A DNA stretch of 64,000 nucleotides from Petrolisthes cinctipes (taxonomy: Eukaryota; Arthropoda; Malacostraca; Decapoda; Porcellanidae): positions 2,418,001 to 2,482,000 of the forward strand of contig JAWQEG010001220.1 in assembly GCA_033782935.1 (NCBI GenBank), in the 5' to 3' direction. Under the pieces are notes generated by a model. That model saw nothing but the letters and a program-made list of their open reading frames with translations, did no database searches and had not been told where the DNA came from. Of the stretch, positions 37,295 to 49,763 are shown piece after piece; the stretch's first letter is position 1, and every line of letters starts with the position of its first letter. The position numbers and the translations under genes are program-made.

Positions 37295-39122
37295 GTGCTA
37301 GAATATTTTCAAAATATAGGCTAAAAACATGCTAAAAATCGATCTTTTAGGTGCCAAAAAGTCGATATCTCAAATTCAGTCCCAAAACACCCGAAAATTC
37401 GATATTTAGGGGTCCCAGAAGCTATCTGTACATGCCTACTCCGTGTTAGAGTATTTTAAAAATACATGCTCAAAACATACTGAAAATCGATCTTTTAGGT
37501 GCACAAAAGTCGATATGTGCATGCATCTTCAGTACCCGTTTATATCTCAAATTCAGGCTCAAAACACCCGAAAATTCAATATTTTGGGGTCCCAGAAGCA
37601 ATCTGTACATGCCTACTCAGTGTTAGAGTATTTTCAAAATACAGGCCCAAAACATGCTGAAAATCGATATTTTAGATGCCCAAAGTCAATATGTGCATGT
37701 ATCTTCTGTACCCGTTTATATCTCAAATTCAGGCTCAAAAAACCCGAAAATTCAATATTTTAGGGTCCCAGAAGCAATCTGTACATGCCTACACAGTGCT
37801 AGAATATTTTCAAAATATAGGCTAAAAACATGCTAAAAATCGACATTTTAGGTGCCAAAAAATCGATATCTCAAATTCAGTCCGAAAACACCCGAAAATT
37901 CGATATTTAGAGGTCCCAGAAGGTATCTGTACATGCCTACTCCGTGTTAGAGTATTTTCAAAATACAGGCCAAAAACATACTGAAAATCGATCTTTTAGG
38001 TGCCCAAAAGTTGATATGTGCATGCATCTTCTGTACCCGTTTATATCTCAAATTCTGGCCCTAAACACCCGAAAATTCGATATTTTGGGGTCCCAGAAGC
38101 GATCTGTACATGCCTACTCCGTGTTAGAGTATTTTCAAAATTCAGGCCCAAAACATGCTGAAAATCGATATTTTTGGTGCCCAAAGTCAATATGTGCATG
38201 TATCTTCTGTACCCGTTTATATCTCAAATTCAGGCTCAAAACACCCGAAAATTCAATATTTTGGGGTCCCAGAAGCAATCTGTACATGCCTACTCAGTGC
38301 TAGAATATTTTCAAAATATAGGCAAAAAACATGCTAAAAATCGATCTTTTAGGTGCCAAAAAGTCGATATCTCAAATTCAGTCCCAAAACACCCGAAAAT
38401 TCGATATTTAGGGGTCCCAGAAGCGATCTGTACATGCCTACTCCGTGTTAGAGTATTTTCAAAATACATGCTCAAAACATACTGAAAATCGATCTTTTAG
38501 GTGCACAAAAGTCGATATGTGCATGCATCTTCAGTACCCGTTTATATCTCAAATTCAGGCTCAAAACACCCGAAAATTCAATATTTTGGGGTCCCAGAAG
38601 CAATCTGTACATGCCTACTCAGTGTTAGAGTATTTTCAAAATACATGCTCAAAACATACTGAAAATCGATCTTTTAGGTGCACAAAAGTCGATATGTGCA
38701 TGCATCTTCAGTACCCGTTTATATCTCAAATTCAGGCTCAAAACACCCGAAAATTCAATATTTTGGGGTCCCAGAAGCAATCTGTACATGCCTACTCAGT
38801 GTTAGAGTATTTTCAAAATACAGGCCAAAAACATGCTGAAAATCGATATTTTAGATGCCCAAAGTCAATATGTGCATGTATCTTCTGTACCCGTTTATAT
38901 CTCAAATTCAGGCTCAAAAAACCCGAAAATTCAATATTTTGGGGTCCAAGAAGCAATCTGTACATGCCTACTCAGTGCTAGAATATTTTCAAAATATAAG
39001 CTAAAAACATGCTAAAAATCGACATTTTAGGTGCCAAAAAATCGATATCTCAAATTCAGTCCCTAAACACCCGAAAATTCGATATTTTGGGGTCCCAGAA
39101 GCGATCTGTACATGCCTACTCC
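37295..39122. repeat. Array segment between the two 3822-bp copies, with A2-A2 doublet
   Basis: Starts: C2 37295, A2 37443, B2 37620, C1 37796, A1 37944, B1 38121, C2 38297, A2 38445, A2 38622, B2 38799, C1 38975. Two A2 monomers lie next to each other (38445 and 38622) and look the same apart from their 3' and 5' joins. Because both are 177 bp, this pair gives the longest chance open frame in the window (178 codons). Confidence 0.88.
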
Positions 39123-41116
39123 GTGTTAGAGTATTTTCAAAATTCAGGCCCAAAACATGCTGAAAATCGATATTTTTGGTGCCCAAAGTCAATATGTGCA
39201 TGTATCTTCTGTACCCGTTTATATCTCAAATTCAGGCTCAAAACACCCGAAAATTCAATATTTTGGGGTCCCAGAAGCAATCTGTACATGCCTACTCAGT
39301 GCTAGAATATTTTCAAAATATAGGCTAAAAACATGCTAAAAATCGATCTTTTAGGTGCCAAAAAGTCGATATCTCAAATTCAGTCCCAAAACACCCCAAA
39401 ATTCGATATTTAGGGGTCCCAGAAGCGATCTGTACATGCCTACTCCGTGTTAGAGTATTTTCAAAATACATGCTCAAAACATACTGAAAATCGATCTTTT
39501 AGGTGCACAAAAGTCGATATGTGCATGCATCTTCAGTACCCGTTTATATCTCAAATTCAGGCTCAAAACACCCGAAAATTCAATATTTTGGGGTCCCAGA
39601 AGCAATCTGTACATGCCTACTCAGTGTTAGAGTATTTTCAAAATACAGGTCCAAAACATGCTGAAAATCGATATTTTAGATGCCCAAAGTCAATATGTGC
39701 ATGCATCTTCTGTACCCGTTTATATCTCAAATTCAGGCTCAAAACACCCGAAAATTCAATATTTTGGGGTCCCAGAAGCAATTTGTACATGCCTACACAG
39801 TGCTAGAATATTTTCAAAATATAGGCTAAAAACATGCTAAAAATCGACATTTTAGGTGCCAAAAAATCGATATCTCAAATTCAGTCCCAAAACACCCGAA
39901 AATTCGATATTTAGAGGCCCCAGAAGGTATCTGTACATGCCTACTCCGTGTTAGAGTATTTTCAAAATACAGGCCAAAAACATACTGAAAATCGATCTTT
40001 TAGGTGCCCATAAGTCGATTTGTGCATGCATCTCCTGTACCCGTTTATATCTCAAATTCTGGCCCTAAACACCCGAAAATTCGATATTTTGGGGTCCCAG
40101 AAGCGATCTGTACATGCCTACTCCGTGTTAGAGTATTTTCAAAATTCAGGCCCAAAACATGCTGAAAATCGATATTTTTGGTGCCCAAAGTCAATATGTG
40201 CATGTATCTTATGTACCCGTTTATATCTCAAATTCAGGCTCAAAACACCCGAAAATTCAATATTTTGGGGTCCCAGAAGCAATCTGTACAGTGCTAGAAT
40301 ATTTTCAAAATATAGGCTAAAAACATGCTAAAAATCGATCTTTTAGGTGCCAAAAACTCGATATCTCAAATTCAGTCCCAAAACACCCGAAAATTCGATA
40401 TTTAGGGGTCCCAGAAGCGATCTGTACATGCCTACTCCGTGTTAGAGTATTTTTAAAATACATGCTCAAAACATACTGAAAATCGATCTTTTAGGTGCAC
40501 AAAAGTCGATATGTGCATGCATCTTCTGTACCCGTTTATATCTCAAATTCAGGCTCAAAACACCCGAAAATTCAATATTTTGGGGTCCCAGAAGCAATCT
40601 GTACATGCCTACTCAGTGCTAGAATATTTTTAAAATATAGGCTAAAAACATGCTAAAAATCGATCTTTTAGGTGCCAAAAAGTCGATATCTCAAATTCAG
40701 TCCCAAAACACCCGAAAATTCGATATTTAGGGGTCCCAGAAGCGATCTGTACATGCCTACTCCGTGTTAGAGTATTTTCAAAATACATGCTCAAAACATA
40801 CTGAAAATCGATCTTTTAGGTGCACAAAAGTCGATATGTGCATGCATCTTCAGTACCCGTTTATATCTCAAATTCAGGCTCAAAACACCCGAAAATTCAA
40901 TATTTTGGGGTCCCAGAAGCAATCTGTACATGCCTACTCAGTGTTAGAGTATTTTCAAAATACAGGCCTAAAACATGCTGAAAATCGATATTTTAGATGC
41001 CCAAAGTCAATATGTGCATGTATCTTCTGTACCCGTTTATATCTCAAATTCAGGCTCAAAACACACGAAAATTCAATATTTTGGGGTCCCAGAAGCAATC
41101 TGTACATGCCTACACA
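39123..41116. repeat. ~2.0-kb block, copy 2
   Basis: Starts: B1 39123, C2 39299, A2 39447, B2 39624, C1 39800, A1 39948, B1-short 40125, C2 40291, A hybrid 40439, C2 40616, A2 40764, B2 40941. The cccataagtcgattt and cttatgta markers recur 3822 bp after copy 1. Copies differ at scattered bases, for example acaccccaaaattcg near 39394 here and agggttccc near 35591 in copy 1. Confidence 0.88.
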
Positions 41117-42590
41117 GTGCTAGAATATTTTCAAAATATAGGCAAAAACATGCTGAAAATCGATATTTTAGGTGCCAAAAAATCGATATCTCAAATTCAG
41201 TCCCAAAACACCCGAAAATTCGATATTTAGAGGTCCCAGAAGGTATCTGTACATGCCTACTCCGTGTTAGAGTATTTTCAAAATACAGGCCAAAAACATA
41301 CTGAAAATCAATCTTTTAGGTGCCCAAAAGTCGAAATGTGCATGCATCTTCTGTACCCGTTTATATCTCAAATTCTGGCCCTAGACACCCGAAAATTCGA
41401 TATTTTGGGATCCCAGAAGCGATCTGTACATGCCTACTCCGTGTTAGAATATTTTCAAAATTAAGACCCAAAACATGCTGAAAATCGATATTTTTGGTGC
41501 CCAAAGTCAATATGTGCATGTATCTTCTGTACCCATTTATATCTCAAATTCAGGCTCAAAACACCCGAAAATTCAATATTTTGGGGTCCCAGAAGCAATC
41601 TGTACATGCCTACTCAGTGCTAGAATATTTTCAAAATATAGGCTAAAAACATGCTAAAAATCGATCTTTTAGGTGCCAAAAAGTCGATATCTCAAATTCA
41701 GTCCCAAAACACCCGAAAATTCGATATTTAGGGGTCCCAGAAGCGATCTGTACATGCCTACTCCGTGTTAGAGTATTTTAAAAATACATGCTCAAAACAT
41801 ACTGAAAATCGATCTTTTAGGTGCACAAAAGTCGATATGGGCATGCATCTTCAGTACCCGTTTATATCTCAAATTCAGGCTCAAAACACCCGAAAATTCA
41901 ATATTTTGGGGTCCCAGAAGCAATCTGTACATGCCTACTCAGTGTTAGAGTATTTTCAAAATACAGGCCCAAAACATGCTGAAAATCGATATTTTAGATG
42001 CCCAAAGTCAATATGTGCATGTATCTTCTGTACCCGTTTATATCTCAAATTCAGGCTCAAAAAACCCGAAAATTCAATATTTTCGGGTCCCAGAAGCAAT
42101 CTGTACATGCCTACACAGTGCTAGAATATTTTCAAAATATAGGCTAAAAACATGCTAAAAATCGACATTTTAGGTGCCAAAAAATCGATATCTCAAATTC
42201 AGTCCCAAAACACCCGAAAATTCGATATTTAGAGGTCCCAGAAGGTATCTGTACATGCCTACTCCGTGTTAGAGTATTTTCAAAATACCGGCCAAAAACA
42301 TACTGAAAATCGATATTTTAGATGCACAAAAGTCGATATGTGCATGCATCTTCAGTACCCGTTTATATCTCAAATTCAGGCTCAAAACACCCGAAAATTC
42401 AATATTTTGGGGTCCCAGAAGCAATTTGTACATGCCTACACAGTGCTAGAATATTTTCAAAATATAGTCTAAAAACATGCTAAAAATCAACATTTTAGGT
42501 GCCAAAAAATCGATATCTCAAATTCAGTCCCAAAACACCCGAAAATTCGATATTTAGAGGCCCCAGAAGGTATCTGTACATGCCTACTCC
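41117..42590. repeat. Array segment with two trimers and a recombinant A-C dimer
   Basis: Starts: C1 41117 (147 bp, aggcaaaaacatg), A1 41264, B1 41441, C2 41617, A2 41765, B2 41942, C1 42118, A hybrid 42266, C1 42443. The A monomer at 42266 carries cgatattttagatgcac, a B2-like patch inside an A context, which looks like short-tract gene conversion. Confidence 0.86.
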
Positions 42591-44544
42591 GTGTTAGAGT
42601 ATTTTCAAAATACAGGCCAAAAACATACTGAAAATCGATCTTTTAGGTGCCCATAAGTCGATTTGTGCATGCATCTCCTGTACCCGTTTATATCTCAAAT
42701 TCTGGCCCTAAACGCCCGAAAATTCGATATTTTGGGGTCCCAGAAGCGATCTGTACATGCCTACTCCGTGTTAGAGTATTTTCAAAATTCAGGCCCAAAA
42801 CATGCTGAAAATCGATATTTTTGGTGCCCAAAGTCAATATGTGCATGTATCTTATGTACTCGTTTATATCTCAAATTCAGGCTCAAAACACCCGAAAATT
42901 CAATATTTTGGGGTCCCAGAAGCAATCTGTACAGTGCTAGAATATTTTCAAAATATAGGCTAAAAACATGCTAAAAATCGATCTTTTAGGTGCCAAAAAC
43001 TCGATATCTCAAATTCAGTCCCAAAACACCCGAAAATTCGATATTTAGGGGTCCCAGAAGCGATCTGTACATGCCTACTCCGTGTTAGAGTATTTTTAAA
43101 ATACATGCTCAAAACATACTGAAAATCGATTTTGTAGGTGCACAAAAGTCGATATGTGCATGCATCTTCTGTACCCGTTTATATCTCAAATTCAGGCTCA
43201 AAACACCCGAAAATTCAATATTTTGGGGTCCCAGAAGCAATCTGTACATGCCTACTCAGTGCTAGAATATTTTTAAAATATAGGCTAAAAACATGCTAAA
43301 AATCGATCTTTTAGGTGCCAAAAAGTCGATATCTCAAATTCAGTCCCAAAACACCCGAAAATTCGATATTTAGGGGTCCCAGAAGCGATCTGTACATGCC
43401 TACTCCGTGTTAGAGTATTTTCAAAATACAGGCCTAAAACATGCTGAAAATCGATATTTTAGATGCCCAAAGTCAACATGTGCATGTATCTTCTGTACCC
43501 GTTTATATCTCAAATTCAGGCTCAAAACACACGAAAATTCAATATTTTGGGTTCCCAGAAGCAATCTGTACATGCCTACACAGTGCTAGAATATTTTCAA
43601 AATATAGGCAAAAACATGCTGAAAATCGATATTTTAGGTGCCAAAAAATCGATATCTCAAATTCAGTCCCAAAACACCCGAAAATTCGATATTTAGAGGT
43701 CCCAGAAGGTATCTGTACATGCCTGCTCCGTGTTAGAGTATTTTCAAAATACATGCCAAATACATACTGAAAATCGATCTTTTAGGTGCCCAAAAGTCGA
43801 TATGTGCATGCATCTTCAGTACCCGTTTATATCTCAAATTCAGGCTCAAAACACCCGAAAATTCAATATTTTGGGGTCCCAGAAGCAATCTGTACATGCC
43901 TACTCCGTGTTAGAGTATTTTCAAAATTCAGGCCCAAAACATGCTGAAAATCGATATTTTTGGTGCCCAAAGTCAATATGTGCATGTATCTTATGTACTC
44001 GTTTATATCTCAAATTCAGGCTCAAAACACCCGAAAATTCAATATTTTGGGGTCCCAGAAGCAATCTGTACAGTGCTAGAATATTTTCAAAATATAGGCT
44101 AAAAACATGCTAAAAATCGATCTTTTAGGTGCCAAAAAGTCGATATCTCAAATTCAGTCCCAAAACACCCGAAAATTCGATATTTAGGGGTCCCAGAAGC
44201 GATCTGTACATGCCTACTCCGTGTTAGAGTATTTTTAAAATACATGCTCAAAACATACTGAAAATCGATCTTGTAGGTGCACAAAAGTCGATATGTGCAT
44301 GCATCTTCTGTACCCGTTTATATCTCAAATTCAGGCTCAAAACACCCGAAAATTCAATATTTTGGGGTCCCAGAAGCAATCTGTACATGCCTACTCAGTG
44401 CTAGAATATTTTCAAAATATAGGCTAAAAACATGCTGAAAATCGATCTTTTAGGTGCCAAAAAGTCGATATCTCAAATTCAGTCCCCAAACACCCGAAAA
44501 TCGATATTTAGGGGTCCCAGAAGCGATCTGTACATGCCTACTCC
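42591..44544. repeat. Third and partial fourth copies of the cccataag block
   Basis: Starts: A1 42591, B1-short 42768, C2 42934, A hybrid 43082, C2 43259, B2 43407, C1 43583 (147 bp), A hybrid 43730, B1-short 43907, C2 44073, A hybrid 44221, C2 44398 (147 bp). 42591-43406 matches 39948-40763 (offset 2643). The A2 expected next is missing, so B2 43407 follows C2 directly. 43907-44544 then repeats 42768-43406 at offset about 1139, keeping cttatgtactcg and cttgtaggtgc or tttgtaggtgc. Confidence 0.87.
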
Positions 44545-45545
44545 GTGTTAGAGTATTTTCAAAATACATGCTCAAAACATACTGAAAATCGATCTTTTAG
44601 GTGCACAAAAGTCGATATGTGCATGCATCTTCAGTACCCGTTTATATCTCAAATTCAGGCTCAAAACACCCGAAAATTCGATATTTTGGGGTCCCAGAAG
44701 CAATCTGTACATGCCTACTCAGTGTTAGAGTATTTTCAAAATACAGGCCTAAAACATGCTGAAAATCGATATTTTAGATGCCCAAAGTCAATATGTGCAT
44801 GTATCTTCTGTACCCGTTTATATCTCAAATTCAGGCTCAAAACACCCGAAAATTCAATATTTTGGGGTCCCAGAAGCAATCTGTACATGCCTACACAGTG
44901 CTAGAATATTTTCAAAATATAGGCAAAAACATGCTGAAAATCGATATTTTAGGTGCCAAAAAATCGATATCTCAAATTCAGTCCCAAAACACCCGAAAAT
45001 TCGATATTTAGAGGTCCCAGAAGGTATCTGTACATGCCTGCTCCGTGTTAGAGAATTTTCAAAATACAGGCCAAATACATACTGAAAATCGATCTTTTAG
45101 GTGCCCAAAAGTCGATATGTGCATGCATCTTCAGTACCCGTTTATATCTCAAATTCAGGCTCAAAACACCCGAAAATTCAATATTTTGGGGTCCCAGAAG
45201 CAATCTGTACATGCCTACTCAGTGTTAGAGTATTTTCAAAATACAGGCCCAAAACATGCTGAAAATCGATATTTTAGATGCCCAAAGTCAATATGTGCAT
45301 GTATCTTCTGTACCCATTTATATCTCAAATTCAGGCTCAAAACACCCGAAAATTCAATATTTTGGGGTCCCAGAAGCAATCTGTACATGCCTACACAGTG
45401 CTAGAATATTTTCAAAATATAGGCTAAAAACATGCTAAAAATCGACATTTTAGGTGCCAAAAAATCGATATCTCAAATTCAGTCCCAAAACATCCGAAAA
45501 TTCGATATTTAGAGGTCCCAGAAGGTATCTGTACATGCCTACTCC
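44545..45545. repeat. Two trimers linking the cccataag blocks to the right-hand blocks
   Basis: Starts: A2 44545, B2 44722, C1 44898 (147 bp), A hybrid 45045, B2 45222, C1 45398. The A hybrid at 45045 has ccaaatacatactg, shared with 43730 and 50766, and is the left edge of the block repeated 5721 bp away. Private change: gagaattttc at the start of 45045. Confidence 0.86.
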
Positions 45546-47204
45546 GTGTTAGAGTATTTTCAAAATACAGGCCAAAAACATACTGAAAATCGATCTTTTA
45601 GGTGCCCAAAAGTCGATATGTGCATGCATCTTCTGTACCCGTTTATATCTCAAATTCTGGCCCTAAACACCCGAAAATTCGATATTTTGGGGTCCCAGAA
45701 GCGATCTGTACATGCCTACTCCGTGTTAGAGTATTTTCAAAATTCAGGCCCAAAACATGCTGAAAATCGATATTTTTGGTGCCCAAAGTCAATATGTGCA
45801 TGTATCTTCTGTACCCGTTTATATCTCAAATTCAGGCTCAAAACACCCGAAAATTCAATATTTTGGGGTCCCAGAAGCAATCTGTACAGTGCTAGAATAT
45901 TTTCAAAATATAGGCTAAAAACATGCTAAAAATCGATCTTTTAGGTGCCAAAAAGTCGATATCTCAAATTCAGTCCCAAAACACCCGAAAATTCGATATT
46001 TAGGGGTCCCAGAAGCAATCTGTACATGCCTACTCCGTGTTAGAGTATTTTCAAATTACATGCTCAAAACATACTGAAAATCGATCTTTTAGGTGCACAA
46101 AAGTCGATATGTGCATGCATCTTCAGTACCCGTTTATATCTCAAATTCAGGCTCAAAACACCCGAAAATTCGATATTTTGGGGTCCCAGAAGCGATCTGT
46201 ACATGCCTACTCCGTGTTAGAGTATTTTCAAAATTCAGGCCCAAAACATGCTGAAAATCGATATTTTTGGTGCCCAAAGTCAATATGTGCATGTATCTTC
46301 TGTACCCGTTTATATCTCAAATTCAGGCTCAAAACACCCGAAAATTCAATATTTTAGGGTCCCAGAAGCAATCTGTACAGTGCTAGAATATTTTCAAAAT
46401 ATAGGCTAAAAACATGCTAAAAATCGATCTATTAGGTGCCAAAAAGTCGATATCTCAAATTCAGTCTCAAAACACCCGAAAATTCGATATTTAGAGGTCC
46501 CAGAAGGTATCTGTACATGCCTACTCCGTGTTAGAGTATTTTCAAAATACAGGCCAAAAACATACTGAAAATCGATCTTTTAGGTGCCCAAAAGTCGATA
46601 TGTGCATGCATCTTCTGTACCCGTTTATATCTCAAATTCTGGCCCTAAACACCCGAAAATTCGATATTTTGGGGTCCCAGAAGCGATCTGTACATGCCTA
46701 CTCCGTGTTAGAGTACTTTCAAAATTCAGGCCCAAAGCATGCTGAAAATCGATATTTTTGGTGCCCAAAGTCAATATGTGCATGTATCTTCTGTACCCGT
46801 TTATATCTCAAATTCAGGCTCAAAAAACCCGAAAATTCAATATTTTGGGGTCCCAGAAGCAATCTGTACATGCCTACTCAGTGTTAGAGTATTTTCAAAA
46901 TACAGGCCCAAAACATGCCGAAAATCGATATTTTAGATGCCCAAAGTCAATATGTGCATGTATCTTCTGTACTCGTTTATATCTCAAATTCAGGCTCAAA
47001 ACACCCGAAAATTCAATATTTTGGGGTCCCAGAAGCAATCTGTACATGCCTACACAGTGCTAGAATATTTTCAAAATATAGGCTAAAAACATGCTAAAAA
47101 TCGACATTTTAGGTGCCAAAAAATCGATATCTCAAATTCAGTCCCAAAACACCTGAAAATTCGATATTTAGAGGTCCCAGAAGGTATCTGTAGATGCCTA
47201 CTCC
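45546..47204. repeat. Block repeated at 51267 (offset 5721-5731), left copy
   Basis: Starts: A1 45546, B1-short 45723, C2 45889, A2 46037, B1-short 46214, C2 46380, A1 46528, B1 46705, B2 46881, C1 47057. Markers: caaattacatgc in A2, cgatctattagg in C2, gtactttc and cccaaagcatgc in B1, catgccgaaaat and tactcgttt in B2. In the right copy the B1 before C2 keeps the full 176 bp, so the offset changes by 10 bp within the block. Confidence 0.9.
45723..45888. repeat. Monomer form B1-short (166 bp, 10-bp 3' deletion)
   Basis: This is B1 with aatctgtacagtgctag at its 3' junction where full copies have aatctgtacatgcctacacagtgctag, a loss of 10 bp between two aca triplets. It is the commonest B1 form across the window and is almost always followed by C2. 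A B2 monomer with the same deletion occurs at 10189, 11171, 27546 and 30672, which suggests transfer of the junction by recombination. Confidence 0.92.
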
Positions 47205-47881
47205 GTGTTAGAGTATTTTCAAAATACAGGCCAAAAATATACTGAAAATCGATCTTTTAGGTGCCCAAAAGTCGATATGTGCATGCATCTTCTGTACCCG
47301 TTTATATCTCAAATTCTGGCCCTAAACACCCGAAAATTCGATATTTTGGGGTCCCAGAAGCGATCTGTACATGCCTACTCCGTGTTAGAGTACTTTCAAA
47401 ATTCAGGCCCAAAGCATGCTGAAAATCGATATTTTTGGTGCCCAAAGTCAATATGTGCATGTATCTTCTGTACCCGTTTATATCTCAAATTCAGGCTCAA
47501 AACACCCGAAAATTCAATATTTTGGGGTCCCAGAAGCAATCTGTACATGCCTACTCAGTGTTAGAGTATTTTCAAAATACAGGCCCAAAACATGCCGAAA
47601 ATCGATATTTTAGATGCCCAAAGTCAATATGTGCATGTATCTTCTGTACTCGTTTATATCTCAAATTCAGGCTCAAAACACCCGAAAATTCAATATTTTG
47701 GGGTCCCAGAAGCAATCTGTACATGCCTACACAGTGCTAGAATATTTTCAAAATATAGGCTAAAAACATGCTAAAAATCGACATTTTAGGTGCCAAAAAA
47801 TCGATATCTCAAATTCAGTCCCAAAACACCTGAAAATTCGATATTTAGAGGTCCCAGAAGGTATCTGTACATGCCTACTCC
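47205..47881. repeat. Tandem copy of the 677-bp A1-B1-B2-C1 tetramer
   Basis: Starts: A1 47205, B1 47382, B2 47558, C1 47734. It repeats 46528-47204. It is told apart by tgtagatgcc just before it, ccaaaaatatactg in A1 and ctcaaaacacccg in B1 where the first unit has ctcaaaaaacccg. The same pair of tetramers recurs at 59780 and 60457. Confidence 0.9.
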
Positions 47882-49763
47882 GTGTTAGAGTATTTTCAAA
47901 ATACAGGCCAAAAACATACTGAAAATCGATCTTTTAGGTGCCCAAAAGTCGATATGTGCATGCATCTTCTGTACCCGTTTATATCTCAAATTCTGGCCCT
48001 AAACACCCGAAAATTCGATATTTTGGGGTCCCAGAAGCGATCTGTACATGCCTACTCCGTGTTAGAGTATTTTCAAAATTCAGGCCCAAAACATGCTGAA
48101 AATCGATATTTTTGGTGCCCAAAGTCAATATGTGCATGTATCTTCTGTACCCGTTTATATCTCAAATTCAGGCTCAAAACACCCGAAAATTCAATATTTT
48201 GGGGTCCCAGAAGCAATCTGTACAGTGCTAGAATATTTTCAAAATATAGGCTAAAAACATGCTAAAAATCGATCTTTTAGGTGCCAAAAAGTCGATATCT
48301 CAAATTCAGTCCCAAAACACCAGAAAATTCGATATTTAGGGGTCCCAGAAGCGATCTGTACATGCCTACTCCGTGTTAGAGTATTTTCAAATTACATGCT
48401 CAAAACATACTGAAAATCGATCTTTTAGGTGCACAAAAGTCGATATGTGCATGCATCTTCAGTACCCGTTTATATCTCAAATTCAGGCTCAAAACACCCG
48501 AAAATTCGATATTTTGGGGTCCCAGAAGCGATCTGTACATGCCTACTCCGTGTTAGAGTATTTTCAAAATTCAGGCCCAAAACATGCTAAAAATCGATAT
48601 TTTTGGTGCCCAAAGCCAATATGTGCATGTATCTTCTGTACCCGTTTATATCTCAAATTCAGGCTCAAAACACCCGAAAATTCAATATTTTTGGGTCCCA
48701 GAAGCAATCTGTACAGTGCTAGAATATTTTCAAAATATAGGCTAAAAACATGCTAAAAATCGATCTTTTAGGTGCCAAAAAGTCGATATCTCAAATTCAG
48801 TCTCAAAACACCCGAAAATTCGATATTTAGGGGTCCCAGAAGCGATCTGTACATTCCTACTCCGTGTTAGAGTATTTTCAAAATACATGCTCAAAACATA
48901 CTGAAAATCGATCTTTTAGGTGCACAAAAGTCGATATGTGCATGCATCTTCAGTACCCGTTTATATCTCAAATTCTGGCTCAAAACACCCGAAAATTCAA
49001 TATTTTGGGGTCCCTGAAGCAATCTGTACATGCCTACTCAGTGTTAGAGTATTTTCAAAATACAGGCCAAAAACATGCTGAAAATCGATATTTTAGGTGC
49101 CAAAAAATCGATATCTCAAATTCAGTCCCAAAACACCCGAAAATTCGATATTTAGAGGTCCCAGAAGGTATCTGTACATGCCTACTCCGTGTTAGAGTAT
49201 TTTCAAAATACAGGCCAAAAACATACTGAAAATCGATCTTTTAGGTGCCCAAAAGTCGATATGTGCATGCATCTTCTGTACCCGTTTATATCTCAAATTC
49301 TGGCCCTAAACACCCGAAAATTCGATATTTTGGGGTCCCAGAAGCGATCTGTACATGCCTACTCCGTGTTAGAGTATTTTCAAAATTCAGGCCCAAAACA
49401 TGCTGAAAATCGATATTTTTGGTGCCCAAAGTCAACTCAGTGTTAGAGTATTTTCAAAATACAGGCCCAAAACATGCTGAAAATCGATATTTTAGATGCC
49501 CAAAGTCAATATGTGCATGTATCTTCTGTACCCGTTTATATCTCAAATTCAGGCTCAAAACACCCGAAAATTCACTATTTTGGGGTCCCAGAAGCAATCT
49601 GTACATGCCTACACAGTGCTAGAATATTTTCAAAATATAGGCTAAAAACATGCTAAAAATCGACATTTTAGGTGCCAAAAAATCGATATCTCAAATTCAG
49701 TCCCAAAACACCCGAAAATTCGATATTTAAAGGTCCCAGAAGCGATCTGTACATGCCTACTCC
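47882..49763. repeat. Right part of the ~3.2-kb block repeated at 60.1-63.2 kb
   Basis: Starts: A1 47882, B1-short 48059, C2 48225, A2 48373, B1-short 48550, C2 48716, A2 48864, C hybrid 49041, A1 49189, truncated B1 49366, B2 49440, C1 49616. Markers: acaccagaaaattcg, caaagccaatatg, acattcctactccg, gtccctgaagcaatc and ttcactattttgg. All recur 13252 bp downstream; all but ttcactattttgg recur 5054 bp downstream. Confidence 0.9.
49366..49439. repeat. Truncated B1 monomer (74 bp), first of five copies
   Basis: B1 runs to cccaaagtcaa and then joins ctcagtgttagag, the start of B2, losing 102 bp. The same junction, to the base, is at 54420-54493, 56989-57062, 58881-58954 and 62618-62691. A single deletion followed by block amplification is the simplest explanation. 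Confidence 0.92.

Noticed and set aside
38445..38981. Longest open frame (178 codons) as a gene
   Set aside because: It spans A2-A2-B2 satellite monomers and is open only because A is 59 codons long. The same peptide fragments recur throughout with frame changes at every B and C monomer, and there is no conserved end, start context or domain.
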